Shown here piece after piece: positions 52,362 to 61,884 of a stretch of 64,000 bases of DNA. Position numbers and translations under genes: made by a program. Origin of the DNA: Saxidomus purpurata (lineage: Eukaryota > Mollusca > Bivalvia > Venerida > Veneridae); the NCBI GenBank assembly GCA_022818135.1, contig JAFMSR010000001.1, positions 3,307,017-3,371,016 on the forward strand, in the 5' to 3' direction. The stretch's first letter is position 1. Every line of letters starts with the position of its first letter. The notes under the pieces were generated by a model that ran no database searches, was not told the origin of the DNA, and saw only the letters and a list, made by a program, of their open reading frames with translations.

Positions 52362-54365
52362 TATCTATGATTTTGCAGCAGCAGCAGCAGCAGCAGTAGT
52401 AATATCTATGATTATGCAGCAGCAGCAGCAGCAGTAATATCTATGATTTGGCAGCAGCATCAGCAGCAACAGCAGTAGCAGCAGTAGTTATATTTATGAT
52501 TTTGCAGCAACAACAGTAGTAATAACTATGATTTTGCAGCAGCAGCAGCAGCAGCAGTAGTAATATCTTTAATTTTGCAGCAGCAGCAGCAGTAGTAATA
52601 TCTTTGATTTTGCAGCAGCAGCAGCAGCAGCAGTAGAAGTAATATCTTTGATTTTGCAGCAGCAACAGCAGCAGCAGCAGTAGTAATATCTATGATTTTG
52701 CAGCAGCAGTAGTAATATCTTTGATTTTGCAGCAGCAACAGCAACAGTAATATCTATGATTTTGCAGCAGCATCAGCAGCAACAGCAGTAGCAGCAGTAG
52801 TTATATCTATGATTTTGCAGCAACAGCAGCAGCAGTAGTAATATCTTTGATTTTGCAGCAGCATATGCAGCATCAGCAGCAACAGCAGTTGTAGCAGAAG
52901 TAATTTCTATGATTTTGTCACATGCATTCAGCTATTTTCATAAAAATGGTTTCGTTTGAGATGCAATGTTTTAAATGTAATAACATGACTGCTAATGTGA
53001 TATTTACAGTCTTTGAAGAGTAAACATCAAAGGGTTAACGGGTAGACGCAATTGATTTTCACCTCGTAATTATACAAGAAATTTACGTGCTGTTTTGCAA
53101 TTTATAATTACAAAAGGGAGGTAACCAGGTACTCAAACCTTTGACTGAAAATAATAGTGTTGTAACTTTAATTAACGAGCCATCATCAATTTTTTGTTGA
53201 AGATAATGACCTAAAATTATCAAAGAAATATTGTGACTTTTGCAACTTAGAGACTCTTCAATAAGATAAAACATAAACACAATTTAGATGTTGAAGAAAG
53301 AAACTGCTTGTATGGCAATGTCAAAGACATTTTAGAGGAAATGATATAAAATATCACTTTAATGTATTTTAGATGTTTGCTCAAACTTTGAAAAAGTGAA
53401 ACTCCGGCTCCGTTTATCTAGAAAAAAGACTTGAACTGTTTTGCGATCTATTTCTGAAGACAAAATTACTTGTATTTTATTGATACTTCAAAGAACCTGA
53501 ACGAGACCCGCGGCCATAATCAATTAGAATTTGCATGCAAAAGACAAGTTTAGAAACAAAAAGTGATAATGTCTCCTACAGACACTGAAATCACCGACAT
53601 GGTAATAAATCACCAACAACAACCAATAACCACCAGAAAACATCAGAAACTAATCTAGAAAGGAGTTAATTTTTGCACGCCATGTAACGCCTCATTTCTC
53701 CGGATCATATGAATACATTTCACTGAATAATTTTATCGCTTTGGATTTTTTAGAATGAAATATGCCACATGTCCATGGCAATTATCCGAGCACCTGTCAT
53801 CCGGGGAACTAATAAATAGGCATTGATTTTGTCAGCGGTGACATCATCTATCATATTTTGTTTATTTTCTAGAATAATTGCAATTTCCTGCAAGGTGAAT
53901 GCAGAAATATTGATTTGAGCATTACGGGCTATTAAACATATACTGTTGAAGTTTCACATTCAATTACATAATGGGCGATTTTATCAGATAATTAGCTTTC
54001 AAGGAAATATGCAAGTCAACTCTGTTGGCGCTTTTCCTCCTTCTCTGCAAGAAACTTTTAACGTGAAATTATTCCAGAAAACTGTAAACTGGATACATTT
54101 CACGACACAAAAATTCACTGTTTGAAAGACGAATTTTTAATTTGCGGATTTAAAATTTGGATAAGGAGAATCATTGTCATTAATTCATTAAATATATGAG
54201 AAATTAATCTTTCGCGACATGTTAGAATAAGCGAAATGGGAAATCGCGAAAATAAGCAAAATGAAAATCCTCTCGGATATGAGCCAAAGTACAGTTCGTT
54301 AATTGAAACATACCTGAATGCTGTGGCCGTTTATCGAAGGCAGTGACGATGATTGTGTACGATCT
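31219..54365 (-). CDS. jag: Jagged/Serrate Notch ligand, 5' exons outside window (gene span)
   Basis: There are 22 exons on the minus strand: 54365-54314, 51873-51771, 46345-46197, 45723-45663, 43446-43313, 42226-42110, 42014-41901, 41244-41017, 39410-39364, 38959-38786, 38529-38382, 37870-37706, 37388-37275, 36643-36530, 36156-36043, 35883-35739, 35500-35415, 34922-34684, 34284-34015, 33088-32957, 32724-32565 and 31712-31219. They sum to 3,360 nt and join in phase throughout with GT/AG borders. The product is a single-pass membrane ligand that activates Notch on neighbouring cells. Domains in order: end of MNNL, DSL (CDEHYY...FCRPRNDQ), 16 EGF repeats, a VWC-like Cys-rich region, a Jagged-specific juxtamembrane domain (GVSVENIC), a membrane helix ([20 protein letters not shown]), and a tail with [11 protein letters not shown] ending in VIV (PDZ-type). 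The 16 EGFs and VWC-like region distinguish Jagged from Delta. Signal peptide and first MNNL exon are not seen. Several EGFs carry C-X-S-X-P-C O-glucosylation sites. Confidence 0.95.
32565..32724 (-). CDS. jag: Jagged exon: end of ectodomain (160 nt)
   Basis: It encodes [20 protein letters not shown] through [13 protein letters not shown] sequence ([19 protein letters not shown]). This is the segment just before the membrane, where ADAM shedding occurs in vertebrate Jagged. It leaves in phase 1 (G|AT, Asp). Confidence 0.9.
32957..33088 (-). CDS. jag: Jagged exon: juxtamembrane domain (132 nt)
   Basis: It encodes [20 protein letters not shown] through [16 protein letters not shown] matches the Jagged 'GL.TEHIC' box. 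The acceptor is TTATTATACAG and the donor GTGAGT; 44 codons, phase 0. Confidence 0.93.
34015..34284 (-). CDS. jag: Jagged exon: VWC-like region, second part (270 nt)
   Basis: It encodes [14 protein letters not shown], then [17 protein letters not shown] and [16 protein letters not shown]. These align with Jagged 'CGP.PC', 'C..PC...GEC' and 'NCA.ITF.F.K'. It is 90 codons, phase 0 at both ends. The donor is GTAAGT. Confidence 0.93.
34684..34922 (-). CDS. jag: Jagged exon: EGF16 and start of VWC-like region (239 nt)
   Basis: It encodes [20 protein letters not shown] and [18 protein letters not shown], then a Cys-rich stretch with [20 protein letters not shown]. The last part aligns with 'W...CN.C.C.NG.I.C' of the Jagged VWC-like domain. 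It is phase 0 at the GTAAGA donor. Confidence 0.93.
35415..35500 (-). CDS. jag: Jagged exon: EGF15 second half (86 nt)
   Basis: It encodes [20 protein letters not shown] followed by FSGPDCRV. It enters in phase 2 and leaves in phase 1. The donor is GTAAGT; the acceptor ends TTTCAG. Confidence 0.9.
35739..35883 (-). CDS. jag: Jagged exon: EGF14 and start of EGF15 (145 nt)
   Basis: It encodes [20 protein letters not shown] followed by [20 protein letters not shown] and DDCNPFP. It leaves with split codon TG|T (Cys) into the next exon. Two nested acceptors (AG at 35884-35885 and 35878-35879) are both in frame; I chose the upstream one. Confidence 0.88.
36043..36156 (-). CDS. jag: Jagged exon: EGF13 (114 nt)
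   Basis: It encodes [20 protein letters not shown] followed by [17 protein letters not shown]. The 'DSQCD..TC.NGG.C' start is strongly conserved in Jagged EGF13. The donor is GTGAGT. Confidence 0.95.
36530..36643 (-). CDS. jag: Jagged exon: EGF12 (114 nt)
   Basis: It encodes [20 protein letters not shown] followed by [17 protein letters not shown]. The acceptor is TTAATTGCAG and the donor GTAAGT. Confidence 0.94.
37275..37388 (-). CDS. jag: Jagged exon: EGF11 (114 nt)
   Basis: It encodes [20 protein letters not shown] followed by [17 protein letters not shown]. It is entered and left in phase 1 with a GTAAGT donor. CSSSPC is an O-glucose site. Confidence 0.94.
37706..37870 (-). CDS. jag: Jagged exon: atypical long EGF10 (165 nt)
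   Basis: It encodes [20 protein letters not shown] followed by [20 protein letters not shown] and [14 protein letters not shown]. The long C1-C2 insertion is diagnostic of Jagged EGF10. The length of 165 nt matches JAG1 exon 14 as I recall it. Confidence 0.95.
38382..38529 (-). CDS. jag: Jagged exon: EGF9 (148 nt)
   Basis: It encodes [20 protein letters not shown] followed by [20 protein letters not shown] and QHRKSIIAQ. The 'DYFC.CP....GKNC' motif is typical of Jagged EGF9. The acceptor is ACATTTCAG and the donor GTAAGT. Confidence 0.92.
38786..38959 (-). CDS. jag: Jagged exon: EGF7 end and EGF8 (174 nt)
   Basis: It encodes [20 protein letters not shown], then [20 protein letters not shown] through SGYNCQ. 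It has phase 0 at both ends and is 174 nt, as I recall for JAG1 exon 12. CDSSPC is an O-glucose site. Confidence 0.93.
39364..39410 (-). CDS. jag: Jagged exon: EGF7 first half (47 nt)
   Basis: It encodes (N)[15 protein letters not shown]. The short C1-C2 spacing (CHGQC) is the JAG1 EGF7 pattern (CLGQC). The length of 47 nt matches JAG1 exon 11 as I recall it. The donor is GTGAGT, phase 0. Confidence 0.9.
40470..40630 (+). repeat. Dispersed repeat family A, copy 1
   Basis: It starts near 'tctgcgaccggtgcagatta' then tgatcag and ends at 'aaaatggacaagttcattta'. The same order of boxes occurs at 45990-46130, 46490-46660 and, inverted, at 58255-58420 and 61885-62080. Confidence 0.65.
41017..41244 (-). 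CDS. jag: Jagged exon: EGF5 and EGF6 in one exon (228 nt)
   Basis: Two EGF repeats lie in one exon of twice 114 nt: [20 protein letters not shown] through GWQGPQC, then [20 protein letters not shown] through [15 protein letters not shown] is an O-glucose site and CLNQGTC an O-fucose-type site. In JAG1 these repeats are, as I recall, on two separate 114-nt exons, so an intron was lost here or gained there. Confidence 0.93.
41901..42014 (-). CDS. jag: Jagged exon: EGF4 (114 nt)
   Basis: It encodes [20 protein letters not shown] followed by [23 protein letters not shown] fits the O-glucosylation consensus C-X-S-X-P-C. The donor is GTGAGT. Confidence 0.93.
42110..42226 (-). CDS. jag: Jagged exon: EGF3 (117 nt)
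   Basis: It encodes [20 protein letters not shown] followed by [19 protein letters not shown]: a full six-cysteine EGF entered and left in phase 1. The acceptor is TTTCCTTCAG and the donor GTAAGT. Confidence 0.94.
43313..43446 (-). CDS. jag: Jagged exon: EGF1 end and EGF2 (134 nt)
   Basis: It encodes [20 protein letters not shown] followed by [19 protein letters not shown] and ILCDK. The 'CIPYPGC' and 'W.C.C..NWGG..CDK' motifs are hallmarks of Jagged EGF2. The donor is GTAAGT. Confidence 0.93.
43577..43740. repeat. Diverged ~55-75-bp-box local tandem duplication
   Basis: 'tgtgggacaaaaaaagacca' and 'tgtgggataaaaacagccta' start two similar blocks. Each later contains 'actgag.ga.aaa' and 'aattacaaaa' boxes. 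Confidence 0.5.
45015..45130 (+). mobile_element. tRNA-related SINE fragment
   Basis: 'agttatgacattcgcttagc' followed by 'gtgtttgatcctcggc' gives a degenerate A box and a B-box-like motif. A 'cttggggaagacacgtg' body follows. Confidence 0.5.
45663..45723 (-). CDS. jag: Jagged exon: EGF1 first half (61 nt)
   Basis: It encodes (A)[19 protein letters not shown]. Length is 61 nt, equal to JAG1 exon 5 as I recall it. The donor is GTATGT; the split codon GA|T gives Asp. Confidence 0.92.
45990..46130 (+). repeat. Dispersed repeat family A, copy 2
   Basis: The boxes 'cgtgcagtctgatcatgatc', 'agtaaattttcattgagcac' and 'gatggaaaagtccattttaa' are in family order. Confidence 0.65.
46197..46345 (-). CDS. 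jag: Jagged exon: DSL domain (149 nt)
   Basis: It encodes [20 protein letters not shown] followed by [20 protein letters not shown] and GWLGSECDI. It has all six DSL cysteines and the conserved HYTC and GW motifs, so it should contact Notch EGF11-12. The acceptor is GATATTTTCAG and the donor GTAATA. It leaves in phase 1. Confidence 0.96.
46490..46660 (+). repeat. Dispersed repeat family A, copy 3
   Basis: 'ctctgcgaccaatgcagatt' and 'tgatctgttgtacccatgtg' match the family; its 3' end is diverged. Confidence 0.55.
49885..50165. repeat. ~138-bp direct tandem duplication
   Basis: 'catatacagccttctgcagt' near 49925 matches 'catatacagccttctgcaat' near 50063. Both copies end in 'gtctgcgaatgaacaactcg'. 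Confidence 0.8.
51231..51353. repeat. 123-bp foldback element with GCGAAGC apex
   Basis: The left arm 'tatgcacttgagggtgatag' then cagata pairs with 'tatctgctatcaccgtcaag' then tgcat. Inner arms 'aaaagtaatgtcaa' and 'ttgacattactttt' flank ctgagGCGAAGCcgag (apex 51289-51295). It has no coding content. Confidence 0.85.
51771..51873 (-). CDS. jag: Jagged exon: end of MNNL domain (103 nt)
   Basis: The acceptor is TTTTGTTTCAG and the donor GTAACA. The translation [20 protein letters not shown] followed by [13 protein letters not shown] matches the conserved 'IIE.ASHSGMI....W..L' stretch of Jagged. The split codon AG|G gives Arg and continues into the DSL exon (IRVKCDE). Confidence 0.92.
51874..54313 (-). 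other. Jagged intron with CAG/CTG array
   Basis: The array occupies 52028-52915, beginning about 150 bp upstream of the next exon in transcript sense. From 52916 to 54313 I see AT-rich sequence only. Confidence 0.6.
52028..52915. repeat. Interrupted (CAG)n minisatellite, CTG on the Jagged strand
   Basis: About 20 blocks, each a (CAG)2-16 run plus a spacer of the type 'agtaatatctatgattttg'. The longest pure run is about 16 CAG units near 52030-52078. One compound block ('cagcatcagcagcaacagca' then gtagcagcagtag) occurs twice, near 52453 and 52767. Long Leu/Ala/Cys-repeat frames here are artefacts. Confidence 0.95.
54314..54365 (-). CDS. jag: Jagged exon: MNNL domain strand (52 nt)
   Basis: The acceptor is TTGTCTTTTTCAG and the donor GTATGT. 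It encodes [17 protein letters not shown], aligned to the family's 'WPRSYTLLVEAWD' segment, and leaves in phase 1. It is exactly 52 nt, the length I recall for vertebrate JAG1 exon 3. It is the most 5' Jagged exon in the window. Confidence 0.88.
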
Positions 54366-57300
54366 CTGAAAAAGACAACAGGAAAAACATTTTACTGCTT
54401 ACATTGTTGTGTAGTAGATAACGTTTTATGGTTTTCCTCAATTTCATTAAATAAAAAAGAAGCAGATAGAGCGTCATTATCCGGATCGAATGAATTTTGT
54501 GAAGATCGTTGATTGTCACAGTTGTTTTCAAGGGTGTTCCTCTGCTGAACTGCATTATCTTATTTCCCTTTACTGTTTGAAAAAGCACAGTCCGTTCACG
54601 TACATATACTTTTGTTGGTTCTTGAAATTTCTTAAACATTTTTCTCACTGTGGATGCAAAATATGGACTAAACTTTAACTGATTATTAAAAGAACTGCTA
54701 ATTAGTAAGCAATTAGGGATCTGAGCTGATCTAGAGTACTTCATTTAGAGAAATAGTACGGCAATAAATAATCATATAACAACGTGTATATTGCACTTGT
54801 TGCTGTAAGAAAATCGGTCTTTTTGTTGTTCCTGTTTGACGCGAAAAATGAAACCACGTCATATCTTAATGTTTTAAACAGAATCAGAACCACTTTGTTA
54901 AAATCCAGTCGACATCAGACAATGTTATAGAAAGGGTTTTTTTATTAGAAAAATGTATCAATGTGCTAGTTTGTTCATTAATAGGTGTTCTGTGCCTGCA
55001 CAGTTATCTTCATAAAAAACGCTAGATTTCAAATTTTGTCATGTATCTAAAATTATCAATTGCTATAATCAATCGTAATAACTCGGCAGTTTCCGGCAAA
55101 CTTCGGTGCCTAGTTGGTCAAATTCCTAGGTTTAAGATATCAAAGTTGTTCGTGTCTTGTAATAAAAAGATTATTAAACTTTTATTTGTAATTTCATCAC
55201 GAGTAAGGGAAAGAGAAACTGCATTCACTGTAGAAAAACCCTGAAAAAAGTTTTCAACTAACAATGTGTCTGTCTTGAGTAATTCCGTCACCCATCATTC
55301 CGTCTGGAAAAAGTACAAATGTTGATTTTTAGTGTTGTTTAACTGACATGGAATGAATTGAATGTCATACTTCACTGATTCAGACATATTTATTTGGCAC
55401 TACCTTTTATGTGATAACCGGTTTCGATGCGGGTTATGTTTGGTACCGACGATAATAGAAGAGCTTTTATTCCTGACATAGGTTTGTTTCCGAAACACCG
55501 TTAGACTAGACGTGTTATATTCGCGATTAGGTTATAAGGCTTTTATTTGCGATATTCATGGGATAAAGCTACTGTTTTTTCGTGATATATATTTCATGAA
55601 GATACAGAAAACACATCACAACATCAAATCTTGACAAAAAAATACTTTTTCATCTTCTATTTTGTTGTTGAGTGGCCTTCGAAAATATAAAGAGTTTTCA
55701 TCATATTGCGATAAGCATGCGTTTAGAAAACTGAACATAATCTTTATTTATTTTCTGTTTCCGATAAGCATCTTTTACAGACTCTACACCATGAATATTT
55801 CGACCTTGAACTAAACTAGGAAAGAACAATCTGGCATGCATACAAGTATTGCAAAAATATCCGAGATATTTACTACGAGTTACTACAAAAAGCTTTTACT
55901 TTCGGTGAATTAAATGGGATTTTAGATTGAACATGCAGATAAGTGGTTCGATAGTGGCATCCCATGAAAATGAACATTGTCTGTTCAGTTATAAATCACA
56001 GCACGCAGATTTTCTACTAAATTCAAGCATTATGGATACGCCATAAAAGTTTTATTGAACTTTTTTCATCAACTGAAATTTTTGTGTGACAGACAATGCG
56101 TGTACAGATGCAGAAGTAGCTATTTTATATGTAAATTAATAACGGGTCTGTGTTTAAAAACGCAGTGCCCGGCCCCGCGCTTAGATCTACATTATAAATG
56201 TGTTTATTTATAAAGCCCTATACTTCTTTATGCTAAATACCCGGTTTTAATTCAACTAAAATATCTAATTAAATGTAATAAATAATAATTAAAGAAAAAA
56301 TAAATCAACATTTCACCGCCTTTACTTGCCTTCATGCTTCATTCCTTGACATTTTAAAGACACCATTTACGGTCACGTGCACATCAGGAAAAATAAAATA
56401 GACAGAAATTGCTATCATTTGAGCCTACGGTCGTCTTTAAATGGGGTTAAGCCAATCTCTACAAATTAATTGAATATTCTCTACTCGATATGAAGTCAGG
56501 GAGATGCCCCTATCTGTAAGACACATGTGTGGATAAAGGAAGAAAATTAATTAAAATGTAATTATGTGTAATCTTTATTGATTGCATTCAAATTTATCTT
56601 GAAAGTCGCTTCAACTCTTGATAAAATTCTGTCACCTATTCCAACATTATTGTTATATTAAAATGAAAAATTGAATAAGAGCGAGGCATTGTCGCCTGCA
56701 CGAGATTACAGAAAATTGCCGAAAAAAGGTGCACATGAAGGGTATAAGAATTTTGATTCATTTCGTTGGCATGACGAGAGTCGGAACGATTTTCAGATCT
56801 TTTCTATAATATCTACACTTTTATAAGTACACTTGTACTTTGTAAACTTGCACAAAAGGTTCGATTTCATCGTCTAGAGTAAAATTATTTATAGTCTCAG
56901 TCGACCCTGGGGGTACTTGCCACAACCCCATTGATTTCAACGGCGATTTTTAGATTTTTTCCCCTATGATAACCTTTTACGAATGTATAAAACATTTGAT
57001 TTCATTGGCAAAGTAATAAATCTCGGATGTCATTAAATTTTCATAACGTGTGTTTATCATGTAAACACCGTCACATAATCAAATAAGGTTTCTTTGAACA
57101 TCTGATCCTCTGTTTGGTTCTTCATTAACACCTTACACAAAACAATTATCACTTCGAAATCTCATGACCAGCATCTGAATTTCTATAGGAATTTCGTTCG
57201 TGGTTTCGATGTCAGCTCTACTTTGAATAGCGATGAATCAATAGGTAGCACGACATTTGCATTTCGGACATGCGCACTGAAACCCCTTTTCCATAGAAAC

Positions 57301-58254
57301 AGACTACTGAAGTTTCTCCGTGAATCATGCGTAAGTTCATTGTTGAGAGATTGATGCTTAATTAATGTATTAATTATATTGTATGATAACGTTCCATTGA
57401 TCCGTCTGTCTGACCTTAATTAAATGAAATATCGACTAAGACCAGTGAATATTGAATTGTATGCGGTGTATTTACATAATTTTATTATACATTTTTAATC
57501 TTTGTGTTGACGGAATTACTATGCATTAACTGTTTTTCCACGTATTTGTGTTTTATTTGAACTTTTACTAGTCACACAACTTTATTTCCTGTCGATGTTT
57601 CTTTTTTCAAACCAAGAAACAAATGTAGCTCATGACAAATTTTGCGTTTTTTTGCGCTTCAACGAAAAACTGTATAGATTTAACGTATGAACGTATCTAT
57701 AAAATTTTGATTTTTATCGATTAATATCGGTTCTTTTGAAGATTGTCGAAATTCAATTTTTCTAATCAAACCTGTCGCACGTACGAGTTTCTGAAGACAA
57801 ATTTTGGAATCATTCGCTTTAATCTCATCGAACATTGAGCGGCGTATGAATTATTGATGCTAGTGATATTTGATGCTGTGAGGCTCATTCCGAAGTCTTC
57901 GTGATCCCAAAGGGAATCTTCAAAAAAAGAAGATAGAAACTACATACAGGACCCAATAAAAAGTTGTTTCGTCTGACATACTGAAAAAAAAAACTTTCTA
58001 TCCCTCAGCAGTGTAACTAAACGATGATCCAGCGGTATCGCTTTTAAACAAATTTTGTGCCCAGTGCTGTGCTGACAACTTCTATATTTCGGACAAAACA
58101 CATCAAAACTAAATTATTCTAGATTCGTGCGATTTTCCTGTCTGTTTCACTGAAACCGGGCGAAATGTTTATTCAGGTTATTCCATGAGAAGTTTGTTAA
58201 TACTCGTGTGAAGACGTCAGTTTTAGCACAACAGGGCTCATTTATTTAACCCTG

Positions 58255-58420
58255 ACCATGATAAAGAAATTGAATGGACTTGCCCGTCTTTCAATTTGGC
58301 CAGTACCATTAGTTGCACACAGGGGTCCTCAAATGAATAGCAAACAGTGTATCGATTGTGGCATGTTGATCAGGTAATCTGCACGAATCACTAGCCTTTT
58401 GCAGACTAAGTTTAAAGACC
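58255..58420 (-). repeat. Dispersed repeat family A, inverted copy 4
   Basis: The plus strand begins 'gaatggacttgcccgtcttt' then caatttggccagtaccatta and ends near 'gatcaggtaatctgcacgaa'. The reverse complement has the same box order as 45990-46130. Confidence 0.65.
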
Positions 58421-59300
58421 ATTCTCTTTACAATAGAATGTTACTCCAGATGCAATATATGTTTCAAAAAAAATTATCATCTTTTACTCGTTCTGTATTC
58501 TAAAGATATTCAGACTGTTGATCTGTTCAAATATTAGTCTTACCAGGGATAAACGACTGAATTTTAATTAAATTGCAAAACCTACCTACATTTTCAAAGA
58601 CTTGCATTGTAAAAAAGTGTCTTAGTTTATCCTTACGTTCATTTAAATTATAAAGTGTTGCTTTGCCCTTGAATTGTTAATGGCATGAATTTTCCTTCGA
58701 TTAATAGCTTAATTGCAAAGGGTACATGTATTTCGCTTAACTTGCGCATTGATTGTGTACCGTTATAAATAATTACATTCTTTTATTTGCACTTTAGTTG
58801 TGGTTGCCATTTCAATTTCCCTGATCTGCACTTTAATTGTAAAGAAGTGTTTGCAGTTTCTGTTGTTTATTTTCTTAACCGATAATCATAGTTTTATATA
58901 AGCTGAGAATAGATAGTATATATTCACCTTAATGTTTATTATATTACCTATTCAAAACATGTTTCTTCGTTGGTGTATGTAACCCCTGACAATACCTGGC
59001 ACACAAATAATAAATAATAGGAAAATATGCTTTCCTCGAGGATAAAAATAACAGATCGTGGGAAAATAGTAACGTTTCTCGTACCTGGAAAATTTGCAGA
59101 ACGCAGCAATTCAGTGAAGTACCTGAATATATGGAACGCCCCGACTGTCTTGTGTTGATAATTACGGCGGGAATCACAAGATCAAAATAATCTCTAAACA
59201 AAAGTAACTCTATGAAAATGTTAGAAAAGAAAAGAGCCGTTTTGCTGTAAATATAAAATGAAGACTATCATGTGGCAACATAAAAGTATTCTAGAACTAC

Positions 59301-59412
59301 ACAGGTCTCAATCGAAGTCACCAACCGATTATGTTGAACACTTCAAGGAACTGAAATAAATAATTTTTGAAGTGTTCAGCACAATCAAAAGATGACTGTG
59401 ATTGAGACCTGT
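59301..59412. repeat. 112-bp imperfect palindrome abutting the LINE tail
   Basis: The ends 'acaggtctcaatc' and 'gattgagacctgt' are exact inverted copies. Inner arms 'tgttgaacacttcaa' and 'ttgaagtgttcagca' also pair. The AAGT-type LINE tail starts within a few bases of its right end. Confidence 0.8.
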
Positions 59413-59413
59413 A

Positions 59414-61310
59414 AGTTAAGTAAGTAAGTAAGTAAGTAATTTTTTTTATTATAGTGACATGTGCATTATGTACATACAAAATATTTACAATATACGCATA
59501 TATAAGCACCCGACCCAAACGGGTCTATAAGTCACCTACAATATTACAAGTTTGATATAACATGATCGACTATACACACAGAACAAAACTGTTCTTTTCA
59601 ATATACACCTTTGGTAAAATATGTACATTTAACAAGTAAATTGACGATTACAATCAATAACTGTAAATAAACTTTTCCACTCTAAACCTTGAACCTATCA
59701 TGATGAACAAATGACTGATCCAAATTTATTTCGCATTATATGGATAAAAGTGATATGGTAAATATGAAATACTATTAAAATTGTGTCTATCTTATGTATA
59801 AAGATCGTCTTCTCAATAGATAGCTTTCACGATAAATTTAGCCACGTCTAGGGTGAGTTTTTATTAAATAAGCCAGTTTCTCTTCGTCTTGCATCGTTCT
59901 ACAAACATCACTCTCAAGGGAATATTTCTAAAAATTCGAGTCTTATATCTTGAAATAACGGACAAACAACACAAAAGTTTTCCGTCCTCAACTTCGCATC
60001 GGTTGCACAGGACACATAGTCTGTCTTCAGGTTTCTCGCCACCATAACGACCGGTCTCTATTCTTAGTGGGAGAATCCCACACCTTAGCTGAGCCAACAG
60101 GAACGTTCATTTCTCTTTAGTTTTATACTGAGATAGTCTTCACACTTAAACTCTTGTTTGAAAGTTCTATAAGTTCTTAGTTTTGAGACCCTCTCACAAT
60201 CCTTAGTCCAAATGGAAGAATAATACTGTATTTAGCCAATTTAACTGTATTTAAGTTTACTCCCCTCTCTCCTATTGAAACGTTCGGCCATTTGTAATTG
60301 AGTCATTTGTATTTTACATCACTACGCCAACAATTATTGCTTTGTTGGATAAATTGTAATCCGCTACAAAAGTGCGTTTCGTAATCCTGCTATCGTCTAA
60401 TAACAATAGTCTGTTCCAATACCTTAGCATAGACACCCATCGTCTGTACATACATGGTAACCAACCGGCTTTCACCAACCAAGGCAATGGTTGGGGTGAA
60501 CCTGTGTACACCAAGAAAGTATCTAATTGCACGATTTTGGATATTGTCAGCTGATTGAAATTGTTTAAATCCCCACACTGAAGCGTTATAATCCATCACT
60601 GGTATAATACAAGATTCATAAAGTTTTTGAAACGATTTAAATCCAAATGACTTCAGGCTGTGAATTTTAGAAATAATACTCCAAGTGCACGTCCTGCGGC
60701 TTTCGATAATGACCCGCAATTGTAACTAAAATCCCGTTTATCATGCAATATCGTACCAAGGTATTTATACCTATCCACTGTTTGTAAGATATTACCCCCA
60801 ACTCTAAATTGAAATTCCTTTGCTTTGTGCGACTTTTTCGAAAAGCATGGCTTTTGATTTTTCGGTATTTATTAGAACTCCCACTTTTTGCACCATTCAT
60901 GCATCTTGTCTAACATGGCTTGTAACCCAGTCTCGGTGCTGGTATGAATACAATATCGTCTGCGTAGATTAACATAGACACTGAATTATCGCCAACTTTG
61001 ACCCCAAGATCAAGATCATTAATTTCTGAAACAAGGTCATTCACGAAGATTGCAAATATTGTCGGCGAACAGCAGTCCCCTTGTTTCACGCCAGTCTTAC
61101 AGTCGAACCAATCTGTGAGTTTGTTGTTAATTCTAACGCTGGAGACTGAACTTTTGTATATGCTTTTCACAGAGTTGTAGATTTTACCATCTATTTTATT
61201 CAACAACAGTTTATATAGCATCATATCCCTATCAACAAAATCAAACGCTTTACGAAGATCGATAAAAGAGGTGAAGGTCGTTGGGTTATTACGAGTGATA
61301 GTAGTTCTAA
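59414..61310 (-). mobile_element. 5'-truncated, decayed non-LTR retrotransposon (LINE) with reverse transcriptase
   Basis: On the minus strand, reading frames in order show RT motif A (FIDLRKAFDFVDRDM), the GVKQGDCCSPTIFAIFVNDL motif and the active-site YADD (61224-60910). Next come C-terminal RT segments including ESCIIPVMDYNASVWGF (60719-60390) and a terminal Cys-rich motif CVLCNRC (60097-59864). Frameshifts and stops separate the pieces, so it is dead. The 3' end carries a run of TTAC units (59414-59436). The fingers part of RT, any endonuclease and ORF1 are missing, as in normal 5' truncation. It lies in the same sense as Jagged. Clade not determined. Confidence 0.9.
60910..61293 (-). pseudogene. 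Reverse transcriptase fragment with YADD active site
   Basis: This is the open part of the LINE. It begins around NNPTTFTSFIDLRKAFDF and ends a few residues after YADDIVFIP, where a frameshift or stop follows (RLGYKPC then stop). A TAG interrupts the frame upstream near 61307. The catalytic Asp pair is intact but the enzyme is incomplete. Confidence 0.9.
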
Positions 61311-61884
61311 ACTACTTTTGTGTTGCCAAATAATAGGCTACATTTTACATTTACAGCTAAACAGCTTTCATTATTTTCTAACAGTTTTCATAGATCTACT
61401 TTTGTTTAGAGATTATCTTGATCTCGTGATTCCCCACCGTGATAACATAAATGAAGGATTTCTTATCTGAGTATAAAATCGCTCGGTCATATGAGAATAG
61501 TCAAGTACAGAGGGTAAACAACCCCAATCAATCAGTTAGTGAGCAAAACGATAATATTATTTAAACAGAGCACCAGTTCAACTTTCAACATAAGACAGTC
61601 CGGGCGTTCCATATGAATAGAGATTTTCTTTGATTACGTTCAACGTTTTCTATCTTATCTTTTCAACATTTATTTACATTGTGTACGTCAGTTATATCTT
61701 CATTTTATTTCTGTCTATCAAATAAATTAAGAAGATTCTGTTTCAGTTTTGTTGTCAGCAACCATCCGTTGGACATAATTATGCACAAAATTTGTTTTTG
61801 TAAATATCCTAAGCGATTTCCAACTAATCTTAGAGAAATTTAGAAATGCATTCTTATCTTCTTGGAACTGTTCGGCAAGCTTCA

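Noticed and set aside
51912..52744. Minus-strand frames rich in Leu, Ala and Cys runs
   Set aside because: They are translations of the CAG/CTG array, not a homopolymer-rich protein.
54331..54744. 137-residue minus-strand frame
   Set aside because: It overlaps the 52-nt Jagged exon in a different frame and reads through its intron.
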